6,961 nucleotides of DNA, taken from contig DAOTVZ010000124.1 in assembly GCA_034436045.1 (NCBI GenBank), forward strand, positions 1-6,961, read 5' to 3'. A model generated the notes under the pieces. The model searched no databases. It was not told where the DNA came from and saw only the letters and a list, made by a program, of their open reading frames with translations. Positions 5,581 to 6,961 of the stretch are shown piece after piece (the stretch's first letter is position 1; each line of letters opens with the position of its first letter). The position numbers and the translations under genes were made by a program. Source of the DNA: H111-94 sp034436045. Lineage in GTDB: Bacteria > Chloroflexota > Ktedonobacteria > Ktedonobacterales > Ktedonobacteraceae.

Positions 5581-5607
5581 TCATAGTCGGCAAGATTCGC
5601 GAGCAAA
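5580..5607 (-). promoter_or_regulatory. Possible sigma-70-type promoter of the peptide operon
   Basis: TATGAT at 5580-5585 is a good -10 match. TTTGCT at 5602-5607 is a poor -35, with a 16-base spacer. Transcription would begin about 55 bases before the radical SAM ATG, inside the hairpin at 5545-5580. This position fits a regulated promoter, but the -35 weakness leaves the call tentative. Confidence 0.3.
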
Positions 5608-5787
5608 CCACATCAACCCAATACCAAGCAGTGTCCCGATTTTTCACCAGCGAGCAGAAGTACAACGGCGTTTTGACAATTAGCCAAACCGTGCTCCTTA
5701 CTTTTGCTTTCTTGGGAATCAAACACACTGTTATCTTAAATCGCTCCCCACCTCCCCACAACGGCCAAAATGCCAGTTTTTGTTTGC

Positions 5788-5823
5788 CGGTTCCGACTAT
5801 ACCTCCCTGTCGGTTCCGACAGG
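5788..5823. promoter_or_regulatory. Two copies of the CGGTTCCGAC box, possible operator
   Basis: CGGTTCCGAC occurs at 5788-5797 and 5811-5820, starts 23 bases apart, roughly two helical turns. The second copy lies in a perfect palindrome CCTGTCGGTTCCGACAGG (5806-5823); the first sits in a near-palindrome with one mismatch. They lie directly after the response regulator stop, so they could also form a hairpin at its 3' end, but no T-run follows. NarL-type dimers bind such paired sites, so a regulator site is the favoured reading. Confidence 0.4.
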
Positions 5824-5829
5824 TTGCCC

Positions 5830-6504
5830 CTATTTCAGATCGGCTAATCCATGCCCGACGGCCCAGGCAATCGCCTCGCCTCGTCCATTGACCCCCAATT
5901 TGCCGTAGATATTGCCCAAGTGATAACGCACCGTCCGTTCGCTGATATGTAGTGTCTGCGCGATCTGATCATTGCTCCAGCCGCGTGCCAGCAAACGCAA
6001 TACCTCCTCCTCGCGCAGGCTGAGACGTTCGCTTGCCACGCTAGAGTCACTTTCTATCTCTGTACTGCTGGCAGCCAGATTGCGTGCAACTGCCGGACTG
6101 AACCACGGACGCCCTCGCGCCACTGCCCGCACCCCATCCACAATTACGCTCAAGTCTTCGTCCTTGAGCAAATACCCTACCGCCCCGGCTTGAAGCATCC
6201 CCCGTATACTTTCCACATCGCCGTAAGCCGTCAGAATCAGCACCCTCGGCGCGCCCTCGATTGCCTGAAGCCTTTGAAGCACCTGAGTAGCCTTCAATCC
6301 AGGCATCGAAATATCCAAAACCAGTACATCGGGACGCAATCTTTCGGCAAGGCGCAAAGCCTCGTCGCCGTTCGATGCCTCGCCTACTACTTCAATATCG
6401 GTCTGACGACTGAGTTCGCCGCGAATGCCCGAACGAACCACGGGATGGTCATCGGCTAAAAGCACTCGCAAATGGGCGGAAGATTGAGACGCAGAATTGT
6501 CCAT
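5830..6504 (-). CDS. NarL/FixJ family response regulator
   Basis: A 224-residue two-component response regulator. The receiver domain (about 12-130) has the acidic pair Asp18-Asp19 in LLADDHP, the phosphoacceptor Asp64 in VLVLDISMPG, Thr92 in LTAYGD and Lys114 in YLLKDED. A linker of about 25 residues leads to a LuxR-type helix-turn-helix (about 160-220), with LSLREEEVLRLLARG, NDQIAQTLHISERTVRYHL and a following KLGVNGRGEA stretch. All residues needed for phosphorylation are present. The ATG at 6504 gives a normal N-terminus with a short Ser-rich lead; the ribosome site is weak. No histidine kinase is in the window. It lies on the same strand just upstream of the peptide operon and probably regulates it, perhaps through the CGGTTCCGAC boxes (inference). 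The target is not proven by sequence. Confidence 0.95.
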   Translation of the reverse strand: MDNSASQSSAHLRVLLADDHPVVRSGIRGELSRQTDIEVVGEASNGDEALRLAERLRPDVLVLDISMPGLKATQVLQRLQAIEGAPRVLILTAYGDVESIRGMLQAGAVGYLLKDEDLSVIVDGVRAVARGRPWFSPAVARNLAASSTEIESDSSVASERLSLREEEVLRLLARGWSNDQIAQTLHISERTVRYHLGNIYGKLGVNGRGEAIAWAVGHGLADLK

Positions 6505-6579
6505 CTGACGGCTTGACAGTTTGGCGACAAGGTATTGATTGGTAGGTTCTCTAAAAAGTCGGTCTCTCAGAACTATTTC

Positions 6580-6701
6580 GTAATTACCTGCCTGCTGTCA
6601 TTGCGAGGCCGCGATAGCTGCTGAAGTAATCTCCCCACAGGCCTGGAGATTGCTTCTCCGCCTTCGGCGGTTCGCAATGACGCGGCTGGGTAGGTAGTTA
6701 T
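6580..6701. mobile_element. MITE-like inverted-repeat element, no coding capacity
   Basis: GTCATTGCGA (6597-6606) is mirrored exactly by TCGCAATGAC (6672-6681). Outside these, GTAATTACCTGCC (6580-6592) matches the reverse complement of 6689-6701 at 10 of 13 bases. Inside, GAAGTAATCTCC (6623-6634) pairs with GGAGATTGCTTC (6645-6656), and CCGCC-TTC-GGCGG (6658-6670) forms a second small stem. The whole can fold into a branched structure. Repeats with GTCATTGCGA ends and AATCTCC/GGAGATT cores are, from memory, common intergenic elements in several bacterial phyla. I see no clear target-site duplication. Confidence 0.6.
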
Positions 6702-6961
6702 ACTGTTTCACGGGGGCACCCAGGCCGACGAAACCACCCTGGCCGTGTTTCCTGTCATGGGCTCCGGCCACCAGCGCTGCGGAACATAGCCCAGAGATCT
6801 TGCCTGCTGGTGGGCTGTTTCTCTAATCGCTAAAAATGGGCCTGGTTTGGATGCGCCCCGTCGCTGCTCAACCCGCGCCCCTGTGCCCGGCTGCCAGCCT
6901 TCCAGTTCAGGAGAAAGCGGGAATACGAGCAAGGCATTTCCAAGTATACCCAGAATCATCA
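6702..6961. other. Unassigned flank, no gene recognised
   Basis: The last 260 bases hold no gene I can support. A minus-strand frame of 83 codons (6708-6959) starts with ATG at the window edge and ends in TGA at 6708. Its product is Pro-, Gly- and Arg-rich, with no domain, signal peptide or ribosome site that I recognise. It may be the tail of a gene beyond the window, a decayed gene, or chance. Confidence 0.3.

Larger units (their letters stand above)
5519..5829. other. Intergenic regulatory region upstream of the peptide operon
   Basis: These 311 bases separate the response regulator stop from the radical SAM start. They hold two copies of a short box near the right end, a promoter-like pair and a hairpin next to the operon, each listed separately. 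A 77-codon minus-strand frame (5528-5761) begins with TTG and shows no domain, ribosome site or Cys periodicity, so I do not call it a gene. The main promoter of the operon most likely lies here. Confidence 0.6.

Noticed and set aside
5528..5761. 77-codon minus-strand frame between the regulator and the maturase
   Set aside because: It begins with TTG, lacks a ribosome site and a recognisable domain, and covers the expected promoter region. It could be a third small peptide gene, but its Cys are too few and irregular.
5806..5823. Intrinsic terminator of the response regulator gene
   Set aside because: The palindrome is well placed after the stop, but no T-run follows it on the minus strand, and a second copy of its inner box lies nearby. 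A protein-binding site fits at least as well.
6597..6681. CRISPR repeat or small structured RNA gene
   Set aside because: There is one element only, with no spacer-repeat periodicity. Its nested inverted repeats fit a MITE-like element better than a CRISPR or a known RNA family.

Overview
The window looks like a bacterial chromosome segment of moderate GC content. Every gene I can support is on the minus strand, so transcription runs from right to left. The style (NarL-type regulator, ABC-2 exporters, SPASM radical SAM enzyme, a 'GTCATTGCGA' intergenic repeat) would fit Chloroflexota or a similar Gram-positive-like lineage. That placement is a weak inference: there is no rRNA or other phylogenetic marker here.

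Right end to left end: 6702-6961 holds no gene I can identify. A compact inverted-repeat element resembling a MITE lies at 6580-6701. A complete NarL/FixJ response regulator occupies 5830-6504. A 311-base gap (5519-5829) contains two copies of a CGGTTCCGAC box, a possible promoter and a strong hairpin. Then comes a tight gene run: a SPASM radical SAM peptide maturase (4163-5518); two short Cys-rich peptides (54 aa at 3983-4147, 36 aa at 3847-3957); a 137-aa lipoprotein (3348-3761); an ABC ATPase and its permease (2620-3330, 1886-2626); a second ATPase and permease (916-1872, 68-919); and the first 17 codons of another gene (1-51), probably a second response regulator.

The main result is a probable RiPP (ribosomally made, post-translationally modified peptide) gene cluster. 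The two small peptide genes directly follow the radical SAM gene, have much better ribosome binding sites than it, and share an N-terminal M-E-aromatic-aliphatic-V signature. In both, the first Cys is residue 17 and Cys then recurs every five residues (one six-residue step in the longer peptide). The likely logic is that the SPASM enzyme installs thioether or other Cys-linked crosslinks, one or both ABC-2 exporters move or expel the product, the lipoprotein acts at the outer face of the membrane, and the response regulators control expression. No leader peptidase, C39 transporter or histidine kinase is visible, so leader removal and signal sensing are unexplained.

A second unusual point is a perfect 16-base inverted repeat that brackets the two precursor genes. 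One arm is inside the 3' end of the radical SAM gene. The other is in the loop of a local 9-bp hairpin downstream of the second precursor. This could fold the precursor part of the mRNA into a separate domain.
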